Assembly: GCF_900101905.1 (NCBI RefSeq)
Contig: NZ_FNAJ01000008.1
Coordinates: forward strand, 62,001 to 126,000
Reading direction: 5' to 3'
Length of the DNA: 64,000 bases
Source of the DNA: Myxococcus virescens
GTDB lineage: Bacteria; Myxococcota; Myxococcia; Myxococcales; Myxococcaceae
Both the position numbers and the translations under genes were made by a program. Shown here in pieces: positions 1 through 8,761 of this stretch. Every line of letters begins with the position of its first letter. Within the stretch, counting starts at the first letter, position 1. The notes beneath the pieces are model-generated. The model ran no database searches. It was given only the letters and a program-made list of their open reading frames with translations, and had not been told where the DNA came from.

Positions 1-1210
1 CATCCGTGGCGAAGCCCTCCAGCTCCAGCCCACTCTCCAGCGACAGCTTGAAGGGCCCGCGCTCCGGCAACGTCCCCGCGCCGAACGCCACCAGCGCCGG
101 CCCGCTCCACGGCTTGTCGTCCAGGGAGCGCCCGCCGCGCGAGGCCATGATGGGCCCCTCCATGCAGACGAGCGCGGTGCCCAGCCCCGGCGCCACCTCG
201 CGCGGCGCGGCCAGCATCTCCAGCACCCGGCCCGTCACCTCGCGGCCGTCCGCCAGCACCAGGTGATTGACGGTCCGCGCGCGCAGCGCCTCCGTCAGGC
301 CGAAGTCGCCGCCCCGCTTCCACGACAGCGTGGACTCGAACTCCGCCAGCACCTCGAACAGGTGCTCGAAGTCCCGCGCCACGAAGAGCTGCGGCTGCAT
401 GCGGGTGATGTCGTAGTCCATGTCCGCGCAGGCCACGCTCAGCGGCAGCTTCTTCACCGCCGGCGTCAGGCAGTGCTGCGCCTCGCCGATGCTGGACAGC
501 AGCCCCGCGCCGTAGATACGCGGCGACTCGACGCTCCCAATGAGGCCATACTCCGCCGTCCACCAGTAGAGGCGGCTCGCCCGCGTGCTCTCGCTGACGT
601 AGCGGCGGCTCGCGCTGGCGGCCTCCAGCCGGGCCTGCGCGTGCGCCGCCTCCTCCTCGCTGGCGTCCGGGTCCTCCTTCACCACCGACAGGTTCCGGAT
701 GGCCTCGAAGACGGCCTGGTCCTCCACACTGGCAATGGCCTTGAAGCCCACCAGCCCGCACGCCTTGAGGTACTCCGCATAGCGGCGGTTGGCGATGATG
801 GGCGCGTGCCCGGCGCTCTCATGGACGATGTCCGGCGCCGGCGTGTACTCGATGTGCTCGTGGGTCCTGATGTCCGCGGCAATCGCCAGGACGCCCATCG
901 CCTGGAGTTCCGTGAAGACGGCGGGAGGAATGAAGCCACGCACCCCCACACAGGCCCACCCCAGGCGAGCGAGCTTCTCGTTCATCTCATCCAGGCTGGG
1001 GATGCACTCCGAGCCGATGCCCGTGGCCTCCAGGCCCTCCAGGTAGACGGGGTGCGCCTTGTCCGCCAGGTGCCCCCTCAAGGAGCCCAGGATGTTCCGC
1101 CAGACGGCCTGGTCCCGCGACGTATACGCCGCGTAGTCCTGGCTCACCACGTAGCGACGCAGATGAGCAGGCAGGCGGGCAATCGTCCGTTCCGTGGGAG
1201 TCATCATCAT
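1..1210 (-). CDS. phhA: Aromatic amino acid hydroxylase (phenylalanine 4-monooxygenase type), 3' end cut by window
   Basis: Pterin-dependent iron hydroxylase expected to convert phenylalanine to tyrosine. The frame is open from ATG at 1210 to the left edge (403 codons). The Fe-binding signature PDIVHESAGHAP lies at about residues 127-138, giving ligands H130 and H135; the third ligand is probably the Glu in the later TAEYGLIG motif. Three ATGs sit in a row at 1202-1210 behind a GAGGTGA ribosome site. Common bacterial PhhA proteins are about 260-300 residues, so this is a longer form with an extra C-terminal domain that is cut here. A LysR gene lies 98 nt upstream on the same strand and may control it. 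The family is clear; preference for Phe over Tyr or Trp cannot be read from sequence alone. Confidence 0.88.
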   Translation of the reverse strand, partial: MMMTPTERTIARLPAHLRRYVVSQDYAAYTSRDQAVWRNILGSLRGHLADKAHPVYLEGLEATGIGSECIPSLDEMNEKLARLGWACVGVRGFIPPAVFTELQAMGVLAIAADIRTHEHIEYTPAPDIVHESAGHAPIIANRRYAEYLKACGLVGFKAIASVEDQAVFEAIRNLSVVKEDPDASEEEAAHAQARLEAASASRRYVSESTRASRLYWWTAEYGLIGSVESPRIYGAGLLSSIGEAQHCLTPAVKKLPLSVACADMDYDITRMQPQLFVARDFEHLFEVLAEFESTLSWKRGGDFGLTEALRARTVNHLVLADGREVTGRVLEMLAAPREVAPGLGTALVCMEGPIMASRGGRSLDDKPWSGPALVAFGAGTLPERGPFKLSLESGLELEGFATD

Positions 1211-1224
1211 TCACCTCAGGCGGA

Positions 1225-1307
1225 ATCTTCTTCTTTTTGAAGATATCCCTTCTCTGGGTGAACGGAAATCCGTCAGAATTCGACGTCTTCGTCGTTTTAA
1301 CGTCGAA
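1225..1307. promoter_or_regulatory. Inverted repeats between lysR and the hydroxylase gene
   Basis: Two dyads occupy the 97-nt gap. ATCTTC at 1225-1230 and GAAGAT at 1239-1244 form a T-N11-A-like palindrome just upstream of the hydroxylase ribosome site, a layout typical of LysR-type binding boxes. TTCGACG at 1279-1285 and CGTCGAA at 1301-1307 form a second dyad touching the lysR stop; it could be a second site or an intergenic hairpin. Function is inferred. Confidence 0.35.
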
Positions 1308-2219
1308 CTAACCTGGCTTGCGGCGAAGTCCATCCAGCACCAACCGGGCGCCGGGACTGAGCGCTCCCGAAGGCCACAAGGCCACCACCTCGACCGCCTG
1401 GGGCTCCTCTTCCAGGAGGGGCCACGCATGGAGGTCCGGTGGAAACGGGTGCATGGGGCGCAGGTCCGGCGTGATGGAGCAGGCGCGGAACGCGCGCAGC
1501 AGCTCGTAGAGGAGAAGGAAGCTCTCCGCGCGCCCCACTTCATCCACCGTCACGCCGTGGGCGGCGAAGCGGGCGCTGTTGGCGCCGCCGTAGGGGTCAT
1601 CACGCAGCCAGTCCACGAAGCGCTGCCCCTCCAGGTCCTTCACGTGCAGCGACGTCCGGGACGCGGCCTGCCGCGCCAGCTCGTTGTCCGGCCCGGCGAG
1701 CACGACGAAGGGCATGCGCAGCAGTGACTCCGACTCCACGCCTTCATGGGTAGGCAGGGGCGTGAAGTCGAGCGCCAGGTCGAGCTGCCGCGTCTGCACC
1801 TGGCGCGTCAGCTCGTGGGGCCCTCCGAAGCTGAGCACCAGCTTGAGGTCCGCGGCGGCGGCGTCCCTCGCCACGGCGCCCACCAGGGACAAGGACAGCG
1901 TCGGGTTGAGGCCCAGCCGCACCACGGGCTCGGCGCTGGCCAGGTCGCGCAGCCGCTTCATGTCCAGTTGGTGCAGCGGCGTCTGGGTGCCCGCGAAGAG
2001 CCGCTCCCCTCGGGCGGTGAGCTGCAGGCGACGGCCAGGCCCGCGCTCCAACAACGGCGCACCCTCCGCCAGCGCCAGCTCCAGCGAGCGAACGTGCTCG
2101 CTCACCACCGAGCGCGCCACGCCCAGGTGCTCCGCGGCGGCCTCGATGCTGCCCGCCTCCACGGCGGCGGCGAAGGACTCCAACCAGACGAGGTGCCGAA
2201 CGAGCTTGCGCGGAGGCAT
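1308..2219 (-). CDS. LysR-family transcriptional regulator
   Basis: About 303 residues, normal for LysR proteins. The N-terminal winged helix-turn-helix is clear (WLESFAAAVEAGSIEAAAEH, then SVVSEHVRSLE), followed by a periplasmic-binding-protein-like effector domain. ATG at 2219 is preferred because AAGGA lies 7 nt upstream; the ATG at 2228 abuts that site. It is followed on the same strand by the aromatic amino acid hydroxylase and divergent from the sulfatase gene, so regulation of the hydroxylase, and of itself, is a reasonable inference. The effector is unknown. Confidence 0.88.
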   Translation of the reverse strand: MPPRKLVRHLVWLESFAAAVEAGSIEAAAEHLGVARSVVSEHVRSLELALAEGAPLLERGPGRRLQLTARGERLFAGTQTPLHQLDMKRLRDLASAEPVVRLGLNPTLSLSLVGAVARDAAAADLKLVLSFGGPHELTRQVQTRQLDLALDFTPLPTHEGVESESLLRMPFVVLAGPDNELARQAASRTSLHVKDLEGQRFVDWLRDDPYGGANSARFAAHGVTVDEVGRAESFLLLYELLRAFRACSITPDLRPMHPFPPDLHAWPLLEEEPQAVEVVALWPSGALSPGARLVLDGLRRKPG

Positions 2220-2316
2220 GAGCAGCATCCTTGCATGTCGCCATCAGCGTGACGCGCCCCCCCGGACTTCATTGATGCTTGCGAAAGTCCGGCATCCGGA
2301 ATACCTGCGCCATGCA

Positions 2317-4221
2317 ATGTCACGGATGTCTGATGCGGCGTCCTCCGCAGCCGCCATTTTCCTCCAGCGCTTCGAAGCAGCCCGGCCCTACCTGAGTACC
2401 GCGCTGACGTGGTGCGTGCTCCACGGGCTCGTCGCATTGCTGTACTTCGGCGGCGCGCTGCGCGTGGCCGTGGAGCGGCTGGCGCCGGGGCTCCGCCCCC
2501 TCCTGCTCGCGGGAAGCCTCGCACAAGCGTTGTTCCTGGGGCTGGTGGCCTTTCTTGGAACCCTCCCCCTGGCCATCCTGCTCGGCCACCGCTACCGCTT
2601 CGCGCTCCCGGTGCTGACGGCGGTGGGCGGCGTGCTGCTCGGGCTGGACGCGCTGGTGCTCAACTCACTGGGCTTCCACATCAACGGCCTGGTGCTGGCG
2701 GTGGCGCTCCAGCCGCATGCCCTGGCGGAGACAGGGCTGTCTTCGTCGGAGGTGGCGCTGGTGGCCGGGGCGATGGTGGTCATCCTCACGCTCGACACGG
2801 CGGCGGGCATCTGGTTCCTGCGCCGGGGCTTTGGCCCTCGCCGGGTGGCGCGCACGGTGGTGCTGATGACGGTCCTGTGCACCACCGAGCGGCTGGTCAC
2901 CGCGTCCCTCGTCTTCGCCCATGGCGGCGCCGTGCAGCACGCCACCACCACCCTGCCCCTCCAGGCACCGGTGCGGATGAACACCCTCCTCTCGCGCATC
3001 ACTGGCAAGGCGCCCGCATCCGGCCTGCGCCTGGGCGTGAGCCCCGAGGCAGGCGTGCCCGCGGCGAGCATCGACCCCGCGGAGGTGCGCTTCACCCGCC
3101 GTCCCGACATCGTCGTCGTGCTCGTGGAGAGCCTGCGTGACGACTTCTTCACCGCCGACATCATGCCGAACATGTGGCGCAGGGCGCAGAGCGGCACGCG
3201 CTTCCTGCATCACCACAGCGCGGCCAGCTCCACGGACTACTCGCTGTTCAGCATGTTCTTCGGGCTGGAGGCCCAGCGCCGCAATGCCGTGGTGGGCGCG
3301 GGCCGCACGCCCCTCCTCTTCCCCGCGCTGGCCCGCAATGGCTACCAGCAGTTCTTCTTCGCCGCGTCCTCCGTGGACTGGATGGGCCTCAAGGACACCG
3401 TCTTCCGCGACGTGACGGGAGGCCTGCGCACAGACTACACGGGCCGCAGCCACCTGCGGGACGAAGCCATGGTCCGCGACGCGCTGGCGGCCGTGGAGGC
3501 CACGCCTCAGGACACGCCGCTGTTCCTGTTCGTGTTCTTCGCCGGCACGCACTTCGACTACGACTACCCACCGCGCTCCGAGGTCTTCTCGCCCGCCTGG
3601 AATGGCAAGGGCGGACTCTCCACGGCGCGCGTGCCTCCCGAGCATCTCAAGGCCCGCGCGTGGAACTCGGCCTACGAAGTGGACACCAAGGTCGAAGAGC
3701 TGCTGGCGCGCATCGAAAGCCTGCGCGGCACGCGCCCGCTGACGCTCTTCACCGGCGACCATGGCGAGGAGTTCCGTGAGCACGGCCGCGTGGGCCATGC
3801 CAGCGACGTGACGGCCTCCCAGCTTCACGTGCCCATGCTCGTGTTCGACGACCAGCTTCCCGTGGGCCAGGTCGACGCCGTCACCGGACACATCGACGTG
3901 GTGTCCACGCTCTTCGACCTGCTGGGCGACACGCACAGCCCGGCGGTGCTGGGTGACGGCCTTCCGATGACCCGGCCGGACCCGCAGCGATACCTCCTCA
4001 CCACCGTGGGTTGGGAGGCGCGTTACGCGCTCATCGGCAAGGACCTGAAGGTCCATTTCGGCGCGGGGCGGCCCGGCACTGTCATCACCGACCTGCGCGA
4101 CCGCCCCCTGGCCGATGGCAAGGAGCGCCTCGCGGCCGAGGCCCCGCGCATCCTCCGCCGCCTGAGAGGGACGTCGGAGTCGGCGGTTCCCGACTCCGCC
4201 ACGGCCACGGACATGCCCTGA
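2317..4221 (+). CDS. Membrane sulfatase-family protein (YejM/LTA-synthase/phosphoethanolamine-transferase-like)
   Basis: 634 residues. The first ~230 residues carry several hydrophobic helices; the rest is an extracytoplasmic alkaline-phosphatase-superfamily domain. Metal-site residues are visible: E271 in VVLVES, the probable nucleophile T306 in SSTDYS, and D481-H482 in TGDHGEEF, with a further His in GRVGHAS. This arrangement resembles lipid- or envelope-modifying members such as LtaS, YejM/PbgA and phosphoethanolamine transferases rather than soluble arylsulfatases, because the membrane region is N-terminal and a Thr replaces the formylglycine Cys/Ser. The open frame extends back into the lysR region; the start at 2317 (or ATG at 2326) is chosen as the first ATG downstream of the divergent lysR gene. 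Substrate unknown. Confidence 0.8.
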   Translation: MSRMSDAASSAAAIFLQRFEAARPYLSTALTWCVLHGLVALLYFGGALRVAVERLAPGLRPLLLAGSLAQALFLGLVAFLGTLPLAILLGHRYRFALPVLTAVGGVLLGLDALVLNSLGFHINGLVLAVALQPHALAETGLSSSEVALVAGAMVVILTLDTAAGIWFLRRGFGPRRVARTVVLMTVLCTTERLVTASLVFAHGGAVQHATTTLPLQAPVRMNTLLSRITGKAPASGLRLGVSPEAGVPAASIDPAEVRFTRRPDIVVVLVESLRDDFFTADIMPNMWRRAQSGTRFLHHHSAASSTDYSLFSMFFGLEAQRRNAVVGAGRTPLLFPALARNGYQQFFFAASSVDWMGLKDTVFRDVTGGLRTDYTGRSHLRDEAMVRDALAAVEATPQDTPLFLFVFFAGTHFDYDYPPRSEVFSPAWNGKGGLSTARVPPEHLKARAWNSAYEVDTKVEELLARIESLRGTRPLTLFTGDHGEEFREHGRVGHASDVTASQLHVPMLVFDDQLPVGQVDAVTGHIDVVSTLFDLLGDTHSPAVLGDGLPMTRPDPQRYLLTTVGWEARYALIGKDLKVHFGAGRPGTVITDLRDRPLADGKERLAAEAPRILRRLRGTSESAVPDSATATDMP

Positions 4222-4266
4222 CGGACCCTCGTGGCGGGCCCTGGGGCGGTGCGCACACGCGCCGCT

Positions 4267-4863
4267 TCAGAACCGGAGCTTCACGCCCAGGGCCAGCGTG
4301 AAGAGCTCGACGTTCACGGTGGAGGGATTGCGGATGAACTGCACCAGCCGGTAGTCGGTGGCGACGAGCTCGAAGTACCCCTCCACGAATCGCAGGTTCA
4401 GCGCCTCCACCGGGCGCCCCACGCTGGCGCCCAGCAGCAGCGCGGGCCGGATGGCGGTGCGGAACCAGTAGTAGCCCCGGTCGTAACGGCTGGGCAGGCC
4501 CGCGAAGTAGTCGTCGCCCACCGTGTAGCTGAGCATCGCGCCCACCATGAGCGGACGGACGGTCCACCCCGCCGCATCGAGCAGGAAGGGCCGCCACTGC
4601 CCCTTCAGCGTGAAGGTGAAGAAGTCCTCCCCCGCCAACGCGGGCGGCGCCCAGCCCACCAGCAGCGCGGCCTCCACGGTCTCGTCGAGAAAGCTCCAGC
4701 CCGGCCCCGCGGAGAGAAAGCCGATGGCGCCCGCGAACTGCATCGCCGCATGGTCGGGCACGTACCAGGGTGACGCCTCGTGCACCGGCTCCGGCCGCGC
4801 CTCCCGTGCCGCCAACAGCAGCGCCGCCAGCAGCGAGGCTCGGAGAGTCCCGCGCGCGGCCAT
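4267..4863 (-). CDS. Secreted, probable outer-membrane protein of unknown function
   Basis: 198 residues with a signal peptide (MAARGTLRASLLAALLLAA) and a C-terminal phenylalanine after alternating hydrophobic residues, which fits a small outer-membrane beta-barrel. No family recognised. Its ATG overlaps the stop of the upstream phosphoesterase by one base (TGATG), so the two are translationally coupled and probably act together at the envelope. Confidence 0.7.
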   Translation of the reverse strand: MAARGTLRASLLAALLLAAREARPEPVHEASPWYVPDHAAMQFAGAIGFLSAGPGWSFLDETVEAALLVGWAPPALAGEDFFTFTLKGQWRPFLLDAAGWTVRPLMVGAMLSYTVGDDYFAGLPSRYDRGYYWFRTAIRPALLLGASVGRPVEALNLRFVEGYFELVATDYRLVQFIRNPSTVNVELFTLALGVKLRF

Positions 4864-5633
4864 CAGAAGGTGGCCCTCTGCACCTGCACCGAGGTGCCAT
4901 CGACGTCCACCCAGAGGTAGCTCCGGCCCTTCATCGAATCGGTGGTGACGTACCGGACATCGTGCGCGTGGACGTCGTGGTACTGGTGGACGTGGCCGTG
5001 GAAGGAGATGGCGACGCCCTTCTTCTGCTGGAGCTTCACCAAGGGCGCGACGAGCGCATCGTCAAAGTCCCCGTTCCCAGGAGGCACGTGGGAGAAGGTG
5101 AAGGTGTTCAGCACCGCGGGCTCGGGTGTGAGCGCCGTCTTCAGCCACTGCAGGTCCGGGATGTCGCCCGGGAAGCCGTACTCGCGGGAGTTGGAGTCGA
5201 AGAAGACGAAGCGCGTGCCCGAATACGTGAAGGAGAAGGACTCCGGTCCGAAGGTGCGCCGGTAGAGCTTCTGCCCCATGCCCAGCGCGTCATGGTTGCC
5301 CATGACCACGAAGAACGGGACCTTCAAGCGGGACAGCAGCTCGACGCCCCACTCGTACTCCTGCGTGCTGCCGAACTCCGTCAGGTCGCCCATCTGCACC
5401 ACGAAGTCGACGCCGCGCTGCTCCAGGTCCCGCATCGCCGCCGCGGAGTCATCCAGGAACAACTGCATGTCGCCCACCACCGCGAAGCGAAAGGCCTGCT
5501 TCGGTTCCGCTCCGAACAACCGCTCGAGCGAGCGCGCATGCAAGTCCCGGTGGGGTCCCCGGAGCTCATAGGGGTGGAACTCGAAGGCGCCACAGCCCGC
5601 GCACACCAGTAGCAATGTCACCCAGACGCGCAC
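4863..5633 (-). CDS. Calcineurin-like metallophosphoesterase lipoprotein
   Basis: 256 residues. A short lipoprotein signal ends at C14 (VCAGC), so the protein is expected to be membrane-anchored outside the cytoplasm. The full dinuclear metal site is present: GD with D55, MGD at 81-83, GNHD at 112-115, SHVPPG with H182, and GHVH at 213-216. Length and motif spacing suit a stand-alone calcineurin-like phosphoesterase. First gene of a two-gene unit with the outer-membrane protein. Substrate cannot be predicted. Confidence 0.88.
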   Translation of the reverse strand: MRVWVTLLLVCAGCGAFEFHPYELRGPHRDLHARSLERLFGAEPKQAFRFAVVGDMQLFLDDSAAAMRDLEQRGVDFVVQMGDLTEFGSTQEYEWGVELLSRLKVPFFVVMGNHDALGMGQKLYRRTFGPESFSFTYSGTRFVFFDSNSREYGFPGDIPDLQWLKTALTPEPAVLNTFTFSHVPPGNGDFDDALVAPLVKLQQKKGVAISFHGHVHQYHDVHAHDVRYVTTDSMKGRSYLWVDVDGTSVQVQRATF

Positions 5634-5789
5634 GGACGCACGCTAACGTCGGCCTCCCGATGCTTCCATGGAATGTGACGCCGGATTCAGGAGCACGCGG
5701 CGACAAGGAGCAGCCATTCTCACGCGCCATATGAACCGGACTCAGGCGTCCTCCAGCAGCCTTCTCGCCACGCGCATGACGGCGGTGCC

Positions 5790-7496
5790 GTGAGCTCACC
5801 TCTGTCGACATGGGAGCTGCTGCATTGGGTGGCCACGAAGCCCACCCGGAGCACGCGGGAAGACCTCGACGCACTGCTCGCGCGAGCGGATTTCACGCAG
5901 GTCGCCCGGGACGTCCTGGCGTCGGGCACCACATCGGAGAAGACCACGGCCTTGCGAGTGCTCCGGGAGCTGGCGTCCCCCGAAGCCCATGCCCTGGCTC
6001 GGCTCGCGCTGCGCGACGCAGCCGCTGACGTCCGCGCCCTGGCGGCGCGAGCGCTTGCGAGCGCACAGGACGCCGCGGACTGGCGGAGCCTCCAGGAGGC
6101 GCTGGATGATACCGCGCCCTCCGTGCAGCACGCCGCCATGGACTCGCTCGCGAGGATGAATCCGGTGGCCGCGAGCGACCTCTTCCTCGAGCGCTTCGAG
6201 CGTGCTCCGGAGGCGGAGAAGCTGAACGCGCTCGCCACCGCGCAACGGCTGGGGCTCCCCGAATCCGGCGCCCTGGCTCGGCTCGGCCTGGCTTCGGCCT
6301 CTTCCACCATCAGGGCCGCGGCGGTTGACCTGGTCGCGCGAGAAGGCGAGGCGACAGAGGGCCTGCTCATCCACCTGCTCACGGATGCCTCCGAGAACGT
6401 ACAACTCCACGCCCTCCGCACGCTGACCTATCGTGCGCACGTACCCGCCAGCGTCTTCGTCCCGCTGCTCGCCGCATCGTCCTCCCCCCCCGTCCGCGCA
6501 CAGGCGCTTCAGGCGCTCATCCTTCGGCGTGACGCCAGCACATGCGAGCCCGTGTGCCGGCTCCTGACCGACCCCGACGCCTCGCTCCGCAGAAGGGCGA
6601 TTCTCGCCACCGAACGGCTCGGCTGCACCAGTGCGACGCCCACCCTGCTGGAGATGCTGGCCCGGACACGCGACGAAGATGAACGGGCGGACCTCGTCGC
6701 CGCGCTCGGCGGGCTCGGTGGTCCGGAAGCTTGGGAGGCGCTTCGCCAGGCGCTATCGGATGAATCTCCCCGCGTCAGGCGCGCCGCCATCATCGCCTGG
6801 GCCTCGGACGTCGCGCCGCCCGACGCCACCACCGTGCTGCTGGAGCGCCTGCGAGGCGCCCCCGACACGGAAACGCGGAAGGCCGTTGCCCTGGCCCTCA
6901 TGAATTGCCGCCCGGAGGTGGCCCACCGGGCCCTGCGGCTTGCGCTCGAGGACTCCGTGCCCGAGGTCCGGCGGATGGCCGTGCGAGCCCTGGGCCTCAA
7001 GGCCAGCCCAGAGGCCCTTCAAACCCTGCGCGACCATCAAGCCACCGAACGCGACCCGGACGTCCTGCGACACCTGGACGCGGCGCTCGAACGACGGCAA
7101 GCCCCTGGCGACACGCCCATTTGGGCGGCCTCGCCCGCCGAGCGGCTCCTCTTCGACCCGGCGCGAACGGAACAGAGCGTGGCGCAGTGGATCGCGGTCC
7201 CCGAACGCTACCCCGCGACCGAGCGCTTCTACTTCTATGAAGGCGGACACCTGGAGCGGCAGGGCACCGATGGCCGGGTCGACGCCTTCCAGTACACCGC
7301 GATCGAAGACCAGCTCCGCGTCCACCCCCAGGGCGCGCCCGAACGAAGCACGGCCTTCACCGTCACGCCGGCAGCTCCGCCCCACCGCTTCCGCCTGGAG
7401 CTGGCCCAGGACGTCCTCACCGGCACGGAGGCGCCCCGAACGCTGCACTTCATCGAACCCCGACAAGCCGACACGGAGCCGGTCGACGGGGACTGA
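5790..7496 (+). CDS. HEAT-repeat protein
   Basis: 568 residues from a GTG start. Residues ~20-430 are a run of about a dozen HEAT/PBS-lyase-type helical repeats of ~31 residues, visible as repeated ALRxALxDxxPxVRRxA patterns (for example near 340 and 400). The last ~120 residues are different, rich in aromatic and beta-type residues (FYFYEGGHLERQG), and may form a separate domain. Such scaffolds bind proteins; no catalytic motif is visible. No signal peptide, so probably cytoplasmic. It ends 13 nt before the convergent VWA gene. Confidence 0.8.
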   Translation: MSSPLSTWELLHWVATKPTRSTREDLDALLARADFTQVARDVLASGTTSEKTTALRVLRELASPEAHALARLALRDAAADVRALAARALASAQDAADWRSLQEALDDTAPSVQHAAMDSLARMNPVAASDLFLERFERAPEAEKLNALATAQRLGLPESGALARLGLASASSTIRAAAVDLVAREGEATEGLLIHLLTDASENVQLHALRTLTYRAHVPASVFVPLLAASSSPPVRAQALQALILRRDASTCEPVCRLLTDPDASLRRRAILATERLGCTSATPTLLEMLARTRDEDERADLVAALGGLGGPEAWEALRQALSDESPRVRRAAIIAWASDVAPPDATTVLLERLRGAPDTETRKAVALALMNCRPEVAHRALRLALEDSVPEVRRMAVRALGLKASPEALQTLRDHQATERDPDVLRHLDAALERRQAPGDTPIWAASPAERLLFDPARTEQSVAQWIAVPERYPATERFYFYEGGHLERQGTDGRVDAFQYTAIEDQLRVHPQGAPERSTAFTVTPAAPPHRFRLELAQDVLTGTEAPRTLHFIEPRQADTEPVDGD

Positions 7497-7509
7497 CGCG
7501 AGGGAACCT

Positions 7510-8604
7510 CTATGCCGCGGCGGACCGGGCGCCATCCCAGTCCTCGACCTCGTAGAGGAACTTCGAATCCCCCATCAGCTTCCGGTTGGCCGAAGTGCTC
7601 TGCACGAAGACGACGTACTTCTCCAGGCTGGCGGGCCGGATGCGCACCGTCTCCCCGGGCGGCAGCCCGAGCATCTCGCGGGCCCGCTCGCCGCTGTAGA
7701 GGTCACCCGTCTTGCGGTCCATCAGCACCACTTCCTTGCGGCCCTGGATGGTCTCCGTCTTGGTGAACTCGTAGAAGCCCCGGCCCGTCTTGAAGCGCAG
7801 GCCGTTCTCCTGCACGAAGTCCTTGATGGGCTGGGTCCGGTCCACGTCCAGCACCTGGAAGCGGCCCGGTGGAACCGCGCGCAGGTCCGCCTCGCCGTAG
7901 AGCGGCGGCGCCGTGCGCTGAAGCATGGTGCTGAACATCACGTTGAGGCCGCGGCTCATGCGGCCCTCGCGCACCACTTCCTGCTCAAACGATTGAAGCT
8001 GCGCGTCCGAGGACTGCTTGTAGCAGACGGCCAGCAGCAGGTCGGTGACGTGGGCGAACTGGTCCAGGCTCAGATGGAAGCCGCCCGACTTCTCCGCCAG
8101 TTCCTTGTAGAAGGCCGTCGCGTGACGGCGCGCCAGGGCTTGCACGCCATACACGGGAATGCCCATCTTCCCCAGCGCGGCCACCTCCTTGCGCCAGTCC
8201 AGCTTGTGTGGATTCTGCGCGGGCCCGTGTGGAACGTCGTCGCCAATCAAGACCAGCGCCCGCGTGTATCCGACTGTCCAAGACAGGCTTTGCGCCTGAT
8301 GCAGTACGAACTCGTAGCATTCGGGCGCATCGCCCCCGCCCGTCTGCTCCACGCGGTCCACGAAGCGGACCACGGCGCCCTCGTCGTCCGTCAGGTCCAG
8401 CATCTTGGTGACATACGTGGAGCCCGCGTCGCAGTAGTCCCCGTGGGCGATGATTCCAATGCGGATGCCCGGAATCTCCTTCATCAGCCGGGACACGGTG
8501 CCCCGCAGCTTCTTCCGCACCTGTGCAAGACACGGATACATGCTGCCAGTGGTGTCAAAGCTGAAGACGATTTCGACGCGGTTATCAATGACTGACGTGC
8601 TCAT
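7510..8604 (-). CDS. von Willebrand factor A domain protein
   Basis: 364 residues. The N-terminal VWA domain has the metal-ion-dependent adhesion motif DTTGS at residues 17-21, followed by HGDY and later TGGGDAPE, completing the site. The C-terminal third (from ~230) has no recognised domain and may be a ligand or effector region. No signal peptide, so a cytoplasmic role is likely. ATG at 8604 is the first start downstream of the divergent MutS-like gene. Confidence 0.82.
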   Translation of the reverse strand: MSTSVIDNRVEIVFSFDTTGSMYPCLAQVRKKLRGTVSRLMKEIPGIRIGIIAHGDYCDAGSTYVTKMLDLTDDEGAVVRFVDRVEQTGGGDAPECYEFVLHQAQSLSWTVGYTRALVLIGDDVPHGPAQNPHKLDWRKEVAALGKMGIPVYGVQALARRHATAFYKELAEKSGGFHLSLDQFAHVTDLLLAVCYKQSSDAQLQSFEQEVVREGRMSRGLNVMFSTMLQRTAPPLYGEADLRAVPPGRFQVLDVDRTQPIKDFVQENGLRFKTGRGFYEFTKTETIQGRKEVVLMDRKTGDLYSGERAREMLGLPPGETVRIRPASLEKYVVFVQSTSANRKLMGDSKFLYEVEDWDGARSAAA

Positions 8605-8761
8605 TCCGGTGCCCCCTCGTGACCGCCGACGAGGAGAAATCTACGCGCCGGGTCTGACATGAATCAGGCCAGGAAACGGGGTGCTGGCCGGGCCTCCGTC
8701 GACCCGGCGTCACGCATTTGCACCTGCCGCTTGCCCTGGACGCCGCGCGACCGCAGCATGC

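Noticed and set aside
1684-2316. Open frame extending the sulfatase gene upstream by 211 codons
   Set aside because: It runs antisense through the LysR gene, lacks membrane or domain similarity, and reads as low-complexity Arg/Ser.
2665-4056. Long minus-strand open frame under the sulfatase gene
   Set aside because: His/Arg/Ala-rich shadow of the plus-strand gene, without motifs; high GC creates such frames.
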